From the NCBI RefSeq assembly GCF_030295995.1, contig NZ_AP027365.1:1240001-1304000 (forward strand): 64,000 nucleotides of DNA. The letters are read 5' to 3'. Source of the DNA: Thalassotalea hakodatensis (GTDB lineage: Bacteria; Pseudomonadota; Gammaproteobacteria; Enterobacterales; Alteromonadaceae). Below are positions 63,700 through 64,000 of the stretch, in pieces. Numbering within the stretch: the first letter of the stretch is position 1; each line of letters starts with the position of its first letter. The notes beneath the pieces are model-generated. The model saw only the letters and a program-made list of their open reading frames with translations. It did no database searches and was not told the origin of the DNA. A program made the position numbers and the translations under genes.

Positions 63700-64000
63700 T
63701 TAATTCGCATCATCTCGGCAAGTCTCTTTAGGAAACTCAAATTCAATGGTTGTATGAGACAAGCGATAGGCAGAAAGTCTCTTAGCCACTTGTTCCTTAA
63801 GTTTAATTAATTCATCAACGTCAATTTTTTCGACTAATTCTATGTGAGCGGTTAATACGTGACTTTCGCCATCTAACGACCAAAAATGCAGATGATGTAC
63901 GCCATTAACTTCTGGAAGGTTAGTTAGCGACTCTTTTATACTTTCTTGAGTTTCTTCATCTGGCGCGGCCTGAAGAAACAAGACAATTGTTGATTTCAGA
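63700..64000 (-). CDS. CDF-family cation transporter, C-terminal part (cut by window edge)
   Basis: The frame is open from the right edge to the stop at 63700; about 100 residues are visible. They form the cytoplasmic domain of a cation diffusion facilitator of the CzcD type: VNGVHHLHFWSLDGESHVLTAHIEL and a C-terminal HTTIEFEF strand. The visible reading frame continues upstream of the first TTG, so the true start is outside. It is likely another Zn/Cd/Co exporter, convergent with the third czc operon. Confidence 0.85.
   Translation of the reverse strand, partial: LKSTIVLFLQAAPDEETQESIKESLTNLPEVNGVHHLHFWSLDGESHVLTAHIELVEKIDVDELIKLKEQVAKRLSAYRLSHTTIEFEFPKETCRDDAN

Overview
The window looks like chromosome from a marine gammaproteobacterium of the Alteromonadales, probably a Colwelliaceae member such as Colwellia or Thalassotalea. 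This rests on the AT-rich composition and on the gene families seen (M2 dipeptidase lipoprotein, PsrA-type TetR next to nagZ, CzcCBA and DmeF types). It is an inference from gene content, not a database match.

Bases 1-17.3 kb are ordinary backbone: an IS4-type transposase cut by the window edge, an M2 peptidase lipoprotein, a TetR regulator, nagZ, a kinase-like protein with a VOC protein, a three-gene block of unknown proteins (two secreted and Cys-rich) beside a membrane-bound HTH-TPR protein, and a patatin phospholipase. Two intergenic gaps (about 3.1 kb and 5.3 kb) hold hairpin-rich minus-strand stretches ending in clear intrinsic terminators with no gene upstream. They are candidate small RNAs.

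At 17,298 a dGTPase gene that shared an operon with the patatin gene is cut in the middle of its conserved metal-site motif. Immediately beyond the break lies a tight four-gene operon: three very different tyrosine-recombinase-like proteins (424, 764 and 895 aa) and a small basic protein. It is followed by a complete dGTPase gene of the E. coli Dgt type. The simplest reading is a site-specific element related in layout to Tn554 or recombinase-trio elements that integrates into a dGTPase gene and carries another dGTPase gene. The missing 5' half of the broken gene is nowhere in the window, so the right end of the element probably lies beyond 64 kb and everything to the right may be cargo.

Bases 26.7-37.1 kb form a cell-envelope module: response regulator, sensor kinase with an acidic periplasmic patch, a CBM9/DUF5916 barrel protein, an Omp85-type protein, EptA, DgkA, a relic of a DUF347-type membrane protein and an LtaS-like phosphoglycerol transferase. 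Three promoters in this block carry CTTAAG-like boxes repeating every 11 bp, as expected for a PmrA/CarR-type regulator. EptA and LtaS-type enzymes both release diacylglycerol, which DgkA recycles.

Bases 39.2-64 kb are metal resistance: DmeF with a divergent RcnR/FrmR-family repressor and a clear operator, a BlaI/M56 pair followed by czcCBA, HupE-like and two accessory proteins, MntP, a second RND system on the minus strand, an HMA-CDF fusion under a MerR-type promoter, a third RND system and a partial CDF transporter. A decayed stub of a further RND pump is visible at 49.44-49.70 kb. Two small His/Cys proteins are placed like CzcI.
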